Source of the DNA: Moringa oleifera
Taxonomy: Eukaryota; Streptophyta; Magnoliopsida; Brassicales; Moringaceae
Assembly: GCA_021397835.1 (NCBI GenBank)
Contig: JAJFZO010000579.1
Coordinates: 1,937,001 to 2,001,000 of the forward strand
Direction: 5' to 3'
Length of the DNA stretch: 64,000 bases
The position numbers were made by a program, and so were the translations under genes. The notes under the pieces are model-generated. The model was not told the DNA's origin, did not search any database, and saw only the letters and a list, made by a program, of their open reading frames with translations. This document shows positions 47,201 through 58,406 of this stretch, piece by piece. How positions within the stretch are numbered: the stretch's first letter is position 1; each line of letters begins with the position of its first letter.

Positions 47201-50200
47201 ATGACCTGTAGTGTCTTGAGTGAGTCGAGATACTTTCATAAGATGATGACTGAACTGAACCTGTTGCATCATTGTTCTCATTAGGTTGAGATTCCTCTGT
47301 CATGACAGCCTGAGGGTTCCCAAATGCTGCACAGTTTTATTATAATTAAACGTAAGTTCTCAGTCTCAAGAGGGATAGGTGTGGAAGATGGAGATACGTA
47401 CGGCTAAGGTAAGAGAGAGCCAGAGTGAAACAGACGTTGAACAATAGCATATATCCAAACAGCGACCCTACTCCCAGCCAATACCAATATGCATCAGGAA
47501 AAAATGCACGAGACTTCAAAACTTCGACTCCTAACGACTGGCTAGAATTTGGAAGAACCTTTCATAAAAGAGAAAACAATTATTAGTGGACAAATGAGAG
47601 ATAAACACACGAACATAGACATGCCTTACTCAAAACATTACATACATGTCTCCAGCTCTTTCCAAGGAACTCATTAACCACTATGGCATTCTGCCCAAAC
47701 ATCAAAGGTGATATCCAGTAACCCCATATCCACCACTTCTTAATGTTCTCTGAGCAACAGAAAAAGGAATTAGCCTTGTCCAAAGTTTTATGTCAAACAG
47801 ATTCAGCTTTAGAACAACAGTTTTTGTTTGTAATACCTCGTGATAGGACAAAACCACCCAATGCAAAAAGTACAAGGAGAGTAAATGCCCCAAATGTGTT
47901 AGCAATTGTAAAGTTTCTTCCTGCAGCTGCAATGAATCTGAATAACGCAGCAGTCATCTGGTTGACTAGCAAGAGTAACAGGTACTGTTTGAACAGTCTG
48001 CCACAAAAGCATTTATCTCAGATATCAGCTAAAACAAAAAACGATTTGGTGGGTAAGGTGGGGAAATCTTTTCTGTGCCTTATCATATGTATTATTACAA
48101 TTCTTCAGTTTTTACCTTCCAACATTAGGATCAAATCCAATTACGTAATAAGTGATGAAAACCCAAATGCCTACTTCTATGAATGTGATAGGGATCTTCA
48201 GGATCCATGGAGGAAGAGCATATGCCCATGAAGGATAGAAGAGGAAATCCCTCTGCTTGTAGAAGACAGGAAGCTTTGTGATGGTCATTGAAAGTTCAAC
48301 CATTCCGTTAGTCATTATCATAGTCACACCAAAAAACAAGGCACCCGTGAAAATACCACCATCAGCTACAGAATCCCGGTGCATATTAGTCCGCAGGAAG
48401 AGTGTCATAGTGATAAATGCCATTACTATAATCTATCAAAAGAAAAGAAATCAAATGAACAAAGATCACATAAACAAGAGCTCAAAACAAAATTTAAAAT
48501 GCATTGAATTCTGGATACAAACTTGGATGAACTTGAAGAAGTAGACAAATGAGTTTCTCTTCATCAGCAAGTACTCTCTGGAGAAGTTAGCTTTAAGCAA
48601 CTCTGTCCTGCTAACACCATACTTTTCAGTCGTCAAAGCAGCTGGGTGGCTCTTTGTCCTTTCAAATGGAGTCCCCAGCTCATCATCAAGTCTCTGTCCA
48701 ACGTGGAATGATCGGAATGCCTCGGCAAACTCCTTGACTGTGATAAACCTATATGGTTCATCTTTACGTGTCCAATATTGCATCTGATCTTTCCTTGATG
48801 TCACCTGCAAATAAGTGATTTCTCAAAGCATTTAAATGTTAGACATCACTATCAAATAGAGGCTCATGAAAGATCAACTCTCCCTTTCATGATGGAGGAG
48901 AGAAACAAGAGTTGTATGCACACTTACTTCTTGCAAGAAATCAGCAATGCCCTTCCTTTCAGGACACTTGAAGCCCATTGATTCAAAAAAGTCCTGCACG
49001 TATTCACGGGGACCTTGGTACACAATCTGACCATCAGAGAGAAGAATAATGTCATCAAAAAGATCATAGGTCTCCGGTGGTGGCTGAAGGAGGGAGATAA
49101 GAGCAGTCCCATGAAGAGTGTGAACATAGTTCTTGAGATAGTTCACAATTTGGAAAGTTGTTGAGCTATCCAAACCAGTTGATATCTCATCCATGAGCAG
49201 CACCTTTGCAGGTCCAACAAGCATCTCACCTATAAATTAAAGAATGCGAGATGCAGTTATATAAACAGATATCAAAAATTATTGCTTCAGTATAGTGAGG
49301 GATTAATAGGCTGTCAATTACCTGTTGTGACACGCCTCCTTTGTCCTCCAGACACACCTCTTAATATTTCATCCCCAACCACCGTATCCGCACACACTTC
49401 AAGTCCTAGAATCTGTAGTTTTCTTGTGGGAAGATATTTAACCAGAGTAAGTATATTATCTTTGCTGTCCCCAAAAGTTTTAATACATTTTTTTTTTTTT
49501 TTTGGAGCAGGAACAAAAGGAAAAAAGTTCTAATACATATCAATCCTTAATAACACAACGGTATATTACCTTCAGTGCATAATCTGTAACTACACTGGCT
49601 TCCTTACCTTCTGTTGATACTGCCTGTGATAATAAAAAAACCATAAAGGAGAACAAAAGTTAATCATCAACAATACAAATTTCTTTTGCATAAGAACTTG
49701 GAAGTTTAGTTCCAATTCTATATTATAAACAAAATAGTTCTAATTTTATCTCCAATTGAGTCTGAACCAATTTAGATTTAAACTGGGGGAAAAGAGGGAA
49801 TAAAAATCACATAAATTATGGCTTCAATGTCTTTTACAAACACCTCAGCGAATGAAACCCCTTATCTCTCATCTATCATTGAACTTTGACTTTTAAGAGT
49901 TGACTATCCTTTCTTTTCTTTCCAAATCTAGCATAAGAGCTTCATGACAAAAATCTGCATAGCTAATGTTTAGTTGATCATAGTGTTTGTCACCTTCATG
50001 AAGACATCAAGATCAGGATCAGGCTTAATGTTCGCAGCTTTCTCTCTCCTTAACAACTCTGATAGCATATCTGTGGATAAACAAAATTATCCTCAGAATA
50101 AATTATCTCAAAACATTACAAAACTCAATAGCCAAAAAAGTTACTAAAACAATGATGTAAAAGAAGCCCTTTGAACTGACCATAACGACATCCAACTCCC

Positions 50201-51439
50201 TGGCATCTTGCCGCAAAAGCAAAGGTTTCTCTCACAGTCATTTCTCCAATATGGATATCATGTTGGCTGATATAGGCAGCAGTTCTCTGAGGCACAAATT
50301 CACTCATCTCATGACCATTATAGGTCACCCTACCTGACAACTATGAGATATTTTCCACTTCCTGAATCAGATATTATACCAAGAAACCAACAAAAGAATC
50401 AGAGGTTTGATTATATATTATATCACCTTCAGATCAGGACTTAGCTTCCCAGCCAAAGCCAACAGGAGAGTTGTCTTTCCAGAACTTGGAGGACCCAAAA
50501 GCAGTGTCATTCTGAGATAAAAACAAAAGATAGAATAGGAATTCTTCACTTAAATTTCATGTAATTTAGAAGAAAAATCTAAGCAAGCAAAGTTCAGTTG
50601 TAACCTGCTTGGCTTGATCATTCCATTGATATCTTTGAGGATAGTCAAGTGTTTTTTTCTACTTGGAAGAATATTCAGATAATTCAAGAACCCCTTTCAA
50701 TTACAACAAAAGAAGAGAGAAATGTAATATCAGGTAATTAAAAGCAATCAATGAATCAATTATGAACAGGAAGTAGTTTGCACTTCTTACCTCTAGTATA
50801 TTAAAAATGAAGTTAAAGAACGAAGGCAAGGCTCTGCTTCCTACATAAGCTTCTGCTTCGATGTTTAGATGCTCAAATCTGACTTCAATTGTCGGAAGAT
50901 CAATTCCAACCCTGTGGGACATAAAACTGATCAGTAAAAAGAGACTGGAGAATGTACCTCAAAAGCAAAACATCAAAAACCACAATGGAGTTCCTTATTT
51001 GAATTCCAAGACGTGCTTGCTAAAATTCAGCAATATGATATTTCATGTCACTCATATATTTTCTCAGTAATCAAACAAGCACTATAAAAGTACCACGAAA
51101 TAATGGAGAAAAATTGTACCTGTCGATTCGCTCCTTGAATTTCAACAGAAACTTCTCATTATCCTCTTCATTCACCAACCTATCCAGCAAATTCTTCCTT
51201 TCCTGTAGTCCAAGTTTGTGAACGTCAATTTCATCGGCACTGCCATGCGAAGTAGTCAATATACCTTTCCTTAAACGAGAAAAGGTGGGCAGTCTCTCAA
51301 GTGCGGCCCATTTTAGAGCCTCCTCATCGTCTTCTTCCCGTGAAGATCTCGAAAAGACCTCCGCTGCGTCGTTCATCCATATGGAAGAGGTTCCGGCTCG
51401 TAAACTATTACTCGCTTTGTAATAATTTCCACCCTCCAT
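44262..51439 (-). CDS. PDR1-like: full-size ABCG (PDR) transporter, copy 3, with a questionable exon 15 junction
   Basis: Twenty-four exons matching copy 2 one for one: 51120-51439, 50791-50911, 50605-50693, 50427-50511, 50181-50340, 49994-50070, 49570-49623, 49322-49412, 48928-49229, 48523-48804, 48116-48432, 47837-47997, 47646-47749, 47402-47558, 47206-47326, 46978-47141, 46541-46873, 46021-46311, 45854-45937, 45619-45752, 45242-45469, 44977-45148, 44637-44891, 44262-44519. All ABC motifs are intact: [22 protein letters not shown]; then [21 protein letters not shown]. The start is chosen at MEGGNYY by homology; an in-frame ATG 15 codons upstream (51484) also exists. Exon 15, in the cytosolic linker before NBD2, is 121 nt rather than 120 when the aligned donor is used, which shifts the frame. 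A GT 28 nt upstream (after GAAA) would restore it and give about 1443 residues. Role as for copy 2: membrane export or import of specialised metabolites. Confidence 0.9.
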
Positions 51440-52430
51440 TACAACGACGATTGCTGCTTCAGGCAAACAGCTAAACCCAACCAAGACAGAAAACGGCTGT
51501 GTGAATTCGATGCCAAGAGATTACAGTATTCTGAACTTCTTAGAGCCGAACGGTCTCAACAACCTCTACCACAGTGTACCTCAGACAAAGGCATAAATAT
51601 CCAGATCCACTTCACTATTTAACAAAAAATTTTCTTTTCTGGTGAAACAAACGGCCAAAAGTGCCAAATGGGACTTCTTGGCCCTATAATCATTGTCCCT
51701 CCTCTCTTTGAAAGTTAATAAATATATCAATTAATATACTCTTTCAATAGACATTTTATAATCTGCAATTTTTTTTTCCTTTTAAATGTTCCAATTTACC
51801 TTTTAATTGCTTTAAACATTTACTAAATTCACATTGCTTTCATATGTTCCTAATTAATTACATTTCATGAAAATCAATGCCTTAGCAAATTCTGGCTTAA
51901 TTTATTTTCTCGCATTATAAATTGTTAAATCTTTCAATTTCTCTTACTTTTTTTTTTCAATTTGTTATCTATTTTTTTTCATTATTCTTTGATCTTATCC
52001 GCACTATCATTGTCACATCATTAGTTAAAGTCACTTTCATGGAGATAGATATTTTTGTTTCTCTTTTTTTAAAAAAAATTATAATAAAATTAGAAACATT
52101 TTCTCATTTTAAAATATAATTTATTGAATAATTTTAAAGATGCATAAATGCAAAAAGAAAAAAAATATTATCTACTAATTTAAAGAATTCATTATTTATA
52201 ACTATGAATAATAAAAGCAATTCAAGATCTCATGATCATATGGGTTGTACCAAAACAACAGAAACAACTACTTGAGGAATTTGATAAGCCTTCTCCGTTG
52301 TAACAGCCTATTCCCTCCTTATTTTTTAGAACTAGGAAACACATTTTCGTTGTTTTCTCTCAATTATATTTTTTGAAAAATAATTTTTTAAAAAATAAAT
52401 GTTAAAATAAAAAAATTAAATAACATATGA
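51440..52430. other. 5' flank of PDR copy 3
   Basis: Contains the leader and promoter of copy 3. A TATTTATG string lies on the minus strand at about 51592-51600, a weak TATA candidate. The flank does not share the block found upstream of copies 1 and 2. No other gene is seen. Confidence 0.4.
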
Positions 52431-52444
52431 GACCGAGAGCGCAT

Positions 52445-52650
52445 TGATGTGAAACAAAAGCACATGGGAAAGTTGATTAAAAAAATGAATTTGGCATGAA
52501 ATAAATAAAACAAGATGTTCGAGAGCCAATGAAAATTTTAAAAATAAAATAAAGCAACAGCACATGGGGAAGTGATTAAAAAAAAAAAACAATTTGGCAT
52601 GAAATACATAAGACAAGATTCCAATGAGTCAATGAAAAATAAAAATAAAA
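52445..52650. repeat. tandem duplication of a ~115-bp unit
   Basis: Two adjacent units share, in order, AGCACATGGG-AAGT-GATTAAAAAAA, AATTTGGCATGAAAT, and ACAAGAT with CCAATGA. They lie at about 52458-52545 and 52558-52640. Confidence 0.75.
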
Positions 52651-53540
52651 ATTAAAGTGTAATTAAATTTTAATTTAAACATCGTTGCTTTAATTTTATA
52701 TTCAAAATTTTAGTTTAGTTTAATTTAAATTTGAGTTTAAATAGTTTTAAAAAATTAAAGATATTTGTCTTATAAATTTTACATTTTATTTATAAGTTTA
52801 TTTGTTAATTTTAAATAGTTTTTATTCAAAAATTATTTCTTATAAAAAATTTTAAAATTTTGATAATATAATATTTAATATTTATAAAATTTTTAAATCA
52901 ATCAGTTATATAAAAATATCAATTTAATTATTATTAATTAATGATTTTATAAAAATTTAAAATAATAATTTAATATATTAAAATTAAAATTTAAAATATA
53001 TCATTTAAAATTTTTTAAACATACTTAAAATAATGTTAATAATACAGATAGTGCCACATGGGCATATATGTCAAAATATGTCATAAACAGCTCATGTCTC
53101 AAGTGGCAATGTGCCTGCTTCAACTTTTTTAAGGTGACAGATATCCATTATCCAACCCTCACTTATTCTCAAGCGAAGTGATTTACTTGCTTTTTCCTTA
53201 CCACTTACAACAGCAACACCCACAGGTTGCTTCGGGTACCCGACCTGCTTTATGTGGGTATATTAAATTATGTTTTCTTTTTTGTAAAATTCAGTTTAGC
53301 AAACTTTAAATACTTATTTAACTTGTGAATTTGAAATTATTGGGATGAGAAATCTGGTATCTCAAAAAAAAAAAAATACCTAATATAGATGAAAGGGGAT
53401 ATTTTGGGGCCTATACACAAAAGCCCCAAGCTATTAGCTCAATCTTTAGAAGAGCAGGCGATTTGGCTTTATCCGGTTTGATCTTCTTTTGTAGATACTT
53501 AATTGTACTTTGAGAAGTTGATGTGTTGGACTTATCATGT
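52651..53540. other. intergenic AT-rich DNA, no feature seen
   Basis: No gene is supported. 53060-53260 is less AT-rich but has no recognisable frame. Confidence 0.4.
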
Positions 53541-53544
53541 TAAA

Positions 53545-53735
53545 ACATATGTAAATAATGAAATAGGCATATGGTTATGGATTGGCAGGATGCTGAGCAA
53601 GGCCAGATGCAAAGTGTTGGCACTGGGGTCACTATGTTGAAAAATATGTAAGTGACGGAATAGGGATATGGTTATGGATTGGTAGGACCTTGAGTGGGGC
53701 AAGATGCAAAGGGTGGAATTGACATTTGAATTGGA
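53545..53735. repeat. tandem duplication of a ~97-bp unit
   Basis: Two adjacent units each contain ATATGTAA-T-A-GGAATAGG-ATATGGTTATGGATTGG, AGGA, TTGAG/CTGAG, GGCCAGATGCAAAG/GGCAAGATGCAAAG. Start points are near 53549 and 53646. Confidence 0.75.
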
Positions 53736-54185
53736 ACTTAGCATTTTATGGGTGAGGAAAAGGGTTGGCATCAGCATCAAGTCATACTTAAATGTGGAAT
53801 ATGTTTCAAAAGTGTGATAGATCTCAAGAAAACAAAAAAGAAAAACTTGATCAAATCTAGATTAGCTCATGTTTTAATTAATGCAGATCTAATTTGATCT
53901 TCTCCAAAAGAGATTTGATTAAAAAAATATTTATCGAATTTAGATCAAGTTTAATCTTAATCAAGACAGATCAAGTTTGATCCTAATCAAAAAAGATTTA
54001 ATATTAAAAAAAAAAAGATTAAATCTAAATCAAGTGAGCTCTGATTAAAACTTGAAGAAGAAATCATGTAATTTCATAAGGAATGACATTATATATTCCA
54101 TTTGATGATAAGAATTCAGCTTCGCAACTCCTTCCCAAATGTATTTCTCATAAATACATATTAATATGTAATTATTCAAATCTCT
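53736..54185. other. intergenic DNA with GATCAAGTTTGATC-like reiterations
   Basis: 53820-54060 holds several variants of AGATCAAGTTTAATCTTAATC and its inverse. It is a low-order repeat with no gene. Confidence 0.4.
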
Positions 54186-54460
54186 TCAAATTATCTTCAA
54201 TTTAATGAAATAGATACTAACACTACTTTGTTTTTGTGCCAAATTCAACAACTCATACCTCAATTGAAAAATTTTAGATCTATTACATTGTTGGAATCGA
54301 TTGCGAAAATCAATCCAAATATCACTTGCAAACTTTGCAAGTATGATGCTAGCAAAAATCTCTTTAGATATTAAATTCAAGATCCAAACAATCATCATGT
54401 TGTTGTTTTTACCTATGAATAAAGTAGATTTATATCATTATCTGATTTAGTGATTGAGCC
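54186..54460 (-). mobile_element. copia gag fragment
   Basis: The reverse frame reads SIILAKFASDIWIDFRNRF, RSKIFQLRYELLNLAQ and VSIYFIKLKII, the core of the copia-type gag (UBN2) domain: a helix with a DIW motif, IFQLR, then a SV--YF-KLK ending. Only this portion is present. No LTR or pol is seen next to it. Confidence 0.7.
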
Positions 54461-56790
54461 ATCAATAAAACGTTTTTTGTTTTTAATAGAAAGAGAAATG
54501 AGCACTACTCAATTCTAGAAAGCATAATTCTCACTGGTGAAGAGCTATAAAATGAAGATAATCTCAAAGTTATCTAAATAATGAAAAAAAAATACGAACT
54601 TAAAGAATTCTCAATTGAAGAGGAAGAAATGATTGCTTCAGAATTCTTTAATTTTACTGATATTGAAGATGCCATCAAGCAAATTCGACGAATTTATCAA
54701 TTAAAATTTTGATGAATGAAGTGATAATTTGCAGCAATAAACTCTTATTTTACGTTAGATCAAATAAGAAGTAATTAATTCAAAGAAAAGAGAAAAATTA
54801 CGAGAAGAATTTGACAAAAAAAAATGTAATTTGTTCGTTTAGATTAATTCAAAGAAAAGAGAAAAATTTAAACATTAGAATGATTCTGAAAGGTATACTC
54901 TTACTTATCATTTTTTTCTTGAAAAAAAGAAAAATCCGTCTCCATATGTTCTTGAATTTCGCCTCATTATATTGTTTTCATATTTTATAATATCTTTAAT
55001 TTAAATATTTTTAATTTTTAATTTTTTAAAAAAATTTAAAATAAATCAAATTAAAAAATTAAATGTAAATTTTAAATTTTGAGGTTTAAATTAAAAAATT
55101 AAATATAATTTAAGATTTTTTATATTTATTTTTTATTATATAAAAAAGCCAATAAAAGAAGTTTAAAGAAAAGTCTAAAAGGAGAAGAAGAAAACCAAAG
55201 TAGAATGCTCCACAAACAAGAGGTAGTGGATGCTTTTTGTTTTTGACAATTGTGATCTTTGAATACAATTTCATCTGTCAACATTGATTGATTATTTGAT
55301 TTAAGATGTCTTCCATTATGAATGTCGATGGCATTAGGATAGCCTATTTGTTAAAACGTTTCAATCACAATTTTATAATTTTTGTATCAAATTATATTTT
55401 TTCTACGCATGTCCGATGTAAAATATTTTTGAAAGATATTTTAAACATTTTTTTATGATTAAGTTCATTAAACTCACTAACGGTTTATTATTTTTTATTT
55501 ACACAAAAGAAAACTTACCTTGAGGGTTTATAATTTTTTAGAATAAACATAAAAAAATTAAATTATAAGTATTTTTATTTTATGTTTACTGACTTAATTA
55601 ATTATATATTTACTATTTTAATTTGATTCAATTTAAAATTTATTAATTTATTAATATTTTAATTATGAATCTTATAAAAATATTTATAAATGTTGAAAAA
55701 ATATATTCAAACCATCATTATAATAATTTTGAAAATTTTCTAGCACTGAACATAAGTTTTTTAAATTTATCAAAAATTAAAAAAACTTAAAAAAATTACG
55801 AATAAAAATATTTAAATTTAAAAGATGAATTGAAAATGAAAAGTAAAAATTTATTTAAATTATTTTGAAAACATTTCAATGATAAAATTTTGCTTAATTT
55901 TACGCAGTTGTTTGAATTAAGATTCAATTTAAATCAAATTAAAAGATTAGATATATAATTGATTTAATCAATACATCATTATTTAAATTAAAAATAGATA
56001 TAGTTTAAAAAATTTATATTTACTTTAGTTTTTAATATAAACATTTGATGAAATATTTAATAATTAATTAAATTTATTTTTAACATTATAAAAATATAAA
56101 TGTAAATTAAAAAAACACTAACTTATTAAATGAAAGACTTATTATAAATTTAAAATTTTTATATACACATCTAATGTGAAATTATTAAGAAATTGTACAC
56201 ATGAAAATGCTTCAATGAGGTGGCACAATAATTCTTCTAATGAGAGACTAAGTTGTAATGAAATGTGGCATCTCATTATCAACCATAATAATCAGCAACC
56301 AAATCATGATAACTAAAAACTTTTTTTCCTTTTTATAATTAGTTGAAGTATTTTGCATCAAAATTGCATCAATAATTTTTAAAAACACAGGAGCCATCTT
56401 AGGTGCACTTCTTCTCCAACTAAATATATATTACATTAAAAAGTAAATGGTATCGCATGTGTTTGTGCCTTCCATGGGAATCAAGCCCTTGCCTTCAAGT
56501 TCATGGCTTGCTTCACTTATTCCAGACCTTCAACTTTTCAATAAACCATGATAGTAAGAAGGTGCTGTAATTTAAAGGGTTTTATGTGTAGGGAGCATCC
56601 ATGTCTGTTTCAATCCAATTTAGCTTCTTGACTTACCCATTTATTAATTTATCCAATCGCCACAGTGAAAGCTTAACAAGAATGTACAATTCATCAGATT
56701 ACTTTGACTTATAAACAAAAAGTCATATATAGTTTCCCAAAACATAGTGACACGACATAGCCAAGAGAAGATAAGCAGAAGCAAACATAT
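54461..56790. other. intergenic AT-rich DNA, mostly repeats
   Basis: 55620-55940 resembles the interior of the long-TIR MITE family in reverse orientation. The frame around 54570-54712 (KEFSIEEEEMIASEFF) is short and unrecognised. No gene is supported. Confidence 0.4.
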
Positions 56791-56799
56791 CATACATGG

Positions 56800-58345
56800 A
56801 AAACCAGACAACTATAGTTTTACTCTCTTTCATGTTAAGAACAACTCTTTTTGTAAGTGCCTTGTGAGAGGCTGTTGAATTCTTCATCATCTTGACCTTT
56901 CTCTTGTGTCGCATTTCCATTGACACCAGAAACAAGCTCCGCTTCAAATGATTTGGATGGCAATCTCTTGTACACTCTAGAACGAACAGTAAGAAGCTTA
57001 TTTACAGCAAATTGACCTGACACACTCAGAAGAAGCTGCTTTTCAGTATACTCAGCATCAGTGTGATAAGGGGTCTCCTCTTCTATGGCAGAAACATTTT
57101 TAACAGACCAATATCACCCAAACAAGTAACCAAGTGAAATAATGTCCATCTGAACATTTGCTCTTGGAGAGTAAGAATTATCAAGAATTGCAGAAATGTG
57201 GAGGGTGAGATCCTCTGAGAGAACAGAAAGGCTGGTTAGAAATTTCCAGTCATCTTCTAGTTTTGGGTAGTGCAGTGGGAATTTCTTTATGACAGTTCCA
57301 AAACTGAAGGCCTCATTCTTTTCAAGGACAACACTAGCTGATACTCTTTTTGAGTAACTGCATTGCAGATGGAAGGTCCTGAAGTAATACCAGCAGGCTG
57401 CACTAGCTTTCCAAACAATATATGAAAGTAGGACGTTTCACTTCTGTCAATGCTGGAAAAACTCTAGGTGTCTTTGCTTTATGGAAAACGAGAGAGGAAT
57501 GTACAGGCAGACATGAGAGTTGCAGCTAATTCCTTCACTATCAAGAAGCCCAAGGCAACCAACTATGAAAAGCCGCCCACTTGAAGAATTCCAAATTCCT
57601 TCGGCAGACATAGTCATGTTACTAAGCCCAGATCCCCAAGCAGCAGTATACTGATTCTCTGATGGGTGGACTGCCTGAAACACTGCAGCAACCCTTGCAG
57701 AACTGGTATTTTCTAGTCTCTGTGTTTGCTTATATTTAACATTCTGCATCTAAAGTTTCACATCTTTAAAGCTTCCATCTGTTGCTTTAATCTCTTTATC
57801 TGACACAAACGGACACAACTTACTACAGTAGTCATCTGTTCCATTGCACCTCCAGTTGGGCAAAACTGTGAAAGCTCTCTCGTTAGTAAGCTGCTCAAGA
57901 ATTTCACAAAATTCTGATTCCTTTATAGATATCAATACCACCATTCCTCAAGCTATAGTTGTATGGTAAGGAATCACAGGCCTTAAGACACAATTCTTTC
58001 AAAGCCGAACTCATAGTGTGACGACTTACCCAACTGGAATGAAATGTCAACTTTATCAAAGTACTTCAGATTTGACCTGGGTTCGAACTTCTGAGCTTTC
58101 CTTGTATTGCGCCATGTATCAATGCGAAAGTCTTTGGATAACGAACAATGAGGAGAATCTGATCATCTTGCAAAAAAAGTAGCTGTGTAGAAGCCTTCCC
58201 CCAGTCCCAAGGATAACCAGAATCAGACTCCCGAGATGGCAACATTGTTTCCCCCAATAGACACATCATTCTTTCCCCACCATTACCTTTGGTCTTAGCA
58301 GCAAATCCCTTGAATGTTAAGCGGGGTATCACCAGGCCATATCTG
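56800..58345 (-). pseudogene. truncated DUF2921-family gene
   Basis: Reverse frames, in order from high to low coordinates, give RLTFKGFAAKTKG and LPLSRESDSGYPWDWGKA-like residues (58066-58330), a broken middle (57750-58060), then MSAEGIWNSSSGRLFIVGCLGL and CNSHVCLYIPLSFSIKQR (57447-57749), then FPLHYPKLEDDWKFL and RSRVYKRLPSKSFEAELVSG (56830-57300). The EG-WNSSSG-L--VGCLGL pattern is a hallmark of the plant DUF2921 family, membrane proteins of about 900-1000 residues and poorly defined function. Stops and frameshifts interrupt it, and the C-terminal membrane segments are missing. At its 5' side the coding similarity ends where the 3' flank of PDR copy 4 begins. Confidence 0.7.
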
Positions 58346-58406
58346 AAACTGAGGACTTTCATCAAGAAGTGTCCCAATAAACATGCATAAGCTGACCAAA
58401 AGTATC

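Noticed and set aside
51440..51484. Upstream in-frame ATG giving copy 3 a 15-residue N-terminal extension
   Set aside because: The extension has no counterpart in copy 2, where MEGG is the first Met. The ATG at 51439 aligns with the copy 2 start.
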